A DNA stretch of 64,000 bases from Sulfurovum sp. (GTDB lineage Bacteria > Campylobacterota > Campylobacteria > Campylobacterales > Sulfurovaceae), in assembly GCA_027049035.1 (NCBI GenBank), contig JALTVI010000091.1, positions 62,001 to 126,000 on the forward strand, read 5' to 3'. The notes beneath the pieces were generated by a model. The model searched no databases. It worked only from the letters and a program-made list of their open reading frames with translations, and was not told where the DNA came from. Shown piece after piece: positions 63,208-64,000 of this stretch. Every line of letters starts with the position of its first letter. Within the stretch, counting starts at the first letter, position 1. The position numbers were made by a program, and so were the translations under genes.

Positions 63208-64000
63208 ATGATGGATCTGATAGAAAAGGTACGCAACAAAGAACGCCTCAGCCGGGAAGAGGGCGAAGCGCTCTATGAGCTTGATCTCTATACACTTGGA
63301 GAGCTTGCCGATACGATACGCAGAGAGAAGTATGGCCGCAAGAGCTTCTTCAATGTCAACCGCCACATCAACCCCACTAATGTATGTGCGGATATCTGCA
63401 AATTCTGCGCCTATTCCGCAAGCAGGAAGAACCCGAACCAGTATACGATGAGTCACGAGGAGATACTTGCCATTGCGGAAAACTCTGTCAAGAACGGTGC
63501 CAAAGAGGTACATATTGTCTCTGCCCATAACCCCAACGACGGGGTAGAGTGGTATATGGGTGCCTTTCGGAAGATAAGAGAGCGTTTTCCCGATCTGCAC
63601 ATCAAGGCGATGACCGCTGCAGAGGTCGACTTTCTGCATCGACAGTATGGGCTCAGTTATGATGAAGTGCTTGACATGATGATCGAAAACGGTGTGGACT
63701 CCATGCCCGGAGGCGGTGCGGAGATTTTTGATGAAGAGGTACGCGAGTATCTCTGCAAAGGCAAGGTGACCTCCGACCAGTGGCTTGAGATCCACCGAAA
63801 GTGGCACGAGCGCGGCAGGGAGAGCAACGCGACGATGCTCTTTGGTCACGTCGAGACGCGTGCACACCGCATCGACCATATGCTGCGTCTGCGTGATCTG
63901 CAGGATGAGACAGGCGGTTTCAATGCCTTCATCCCGCTGGTCTATCAGCGTGATAACAACTTTTTGAAAGTCACGGAGTTCCCCACCGGACAGGAGATCC
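63208..64000 (+). CDS. mqnE: aminofutalosine synthase, truncated by the window edge
   Basis: The open frame runs off the right edge after 264 codons. The radical-SAM motif is C-x3-C-x2-C in NVCADICKFCAYSASRK. VHIVSAHNPND, the MPGGGAEIFDEEVRE region and LFGHVETRAHRIDHMLRLRD (in two parts) are typical of MqnE/CofH-type enzymes. It makes aminofutalosine in the futalosine route to menaquinone, which Campylobacterota use. ATG 63208 and 63211 are both possible, and an in-frame ATG at 63199 has no better ribosome site. It is divergent from glnD. Confidence 0.9.
   Translation, partial: MMDLIEKVRNKERLSREEGEALYELDLYTLGELADTIRREKYGRKSFFNVNRHINPTNVCADICKFCAYSASRKNPNQYTMSHEEILAIAENSVKNGAKEVHIVSAHNPNDGVEWYMGAFRKIRERFPDLHIKAMTAAEVDFLHRQYGLSYDEVLDMMIENGVDSMPGGGAEIFDEEVREYLCKGKVTSDQWLEIHRKWHERGRESNATMLFGHVETRAHRIDHMLRLRDLQDETGGFNAFIPLVYQRDNNFLKVTEFPTGQEI

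Noticed and set aside
63160-63879. 239-codon minus-strand frame at the right edge
   Set aside because: Antisense to mqnE, whose radical-SAM motif and family pattern are unmistakable.

Overview
The window looks like the chromosome of a sulfur- or hydrogen-oxidising Campylobacterota (Epsilonproteobacteria), most like Sulfurovum or a relative. The case rests on gene order and gene content. The block gatC - (Spx/ArsC-like) - (pilT) - cvpA - fur - lysS - glyA - small conserved gene, and the block mrp / ispDF - response-regulator-like - sat-like - pgpA, match blocks I recall from Campylobacter jejuni. Other supports are a fused IspDF, a futalosine-pathway MqnE at the right edge, a ferredoxin:thioredoxin reductase catalytic chain and a Tat-exported molybdopterin oxidoreductase operon. 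I see no rRNA, tRNA or CRISPR array.

Layout. 1-7.1 kb: small exported or membrane proteins, a class A acid phosphatase, and a lone RND transporter paired with a lipoprotein. 7.2-13.5 kb (minus strand): the gatC-to-glyA housekeeping cluster. 13.6-17.1 kb (plus): ferredoxin:thioredoxin reductase chain, rhodanese, esterase, dapE and an orphan histidine kinase. 17.4-25.5 kb (plus): a complex iron-sulfur molybdoenzyme operon (four-cluster ferredoxin, NrfD anchor, large catalytic subunit, terminator), then a TorD-type chaperone, an extra Fe-S protein and two small accessory proteins. 25.9-30.8 kb: ecotin, a frameshifted malic enzyme, and a DUF2868 / DUF3482-GTPase / small membrane protein set. 30.8-35.9 kb: pgpA, sat-like, degenerate NtrC-like regulator, ispDF and divergent mrp. 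36-38 kb: a zinc-ribbon membrane protein and a toxin-antitoxin operon with a perfect operator palindrome and a coupled third gene. 38.4-42 kb: exported protein, small acidic protein, metE. 42.7-47.5 kb: a 1603-residue exonuclease-RecQ-UvrD fusion in visibly AT-rich DNA. 47.6-57.9 kb: a thiamine region with two TPP riboswitches. The first precedes thiC-thiO-thiS-thiG-thiE-thiD. The second precedes a TonB receptor, a YkoF-type thiamine-binding protein, a PnuC/PnuT transporter and a thiamine-kinase-like protein. 57.9-64 kb: peptidoglycan-binding exported protein, glmS, glnD and the start of mqnE.

How the genes work together. The thiamine region covers synthesis of the pyrimidine and thiazole moieties, their coupling, and outer- and inner-membrane uptake with trapping by phosphorylation, all probably repressed by TPP. 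The molybdoenzyme operon encodes a periplasmic quinone-linked oxidoreductase for a sulfur (or arsenic) compound together with its maturation factor.

The most unusual items are: the three-domain helicase fusion; a 273-bp MITE-like element with 34-bp inverted termini ending flush with the second TPP riboswitch; hairpin-rich elements filling nearly every gap of the thi cluster; a Sat-like protein lacking the canonical nucleotide/sulfate-binding motif beside a regulator lacking its phospho-acceptor and Walker motifs; a toxin-antitoxin operon with a membrane ACP-like third gene; a probable AUC start codon; and a one-base frameshift in the malic enzyme gene.
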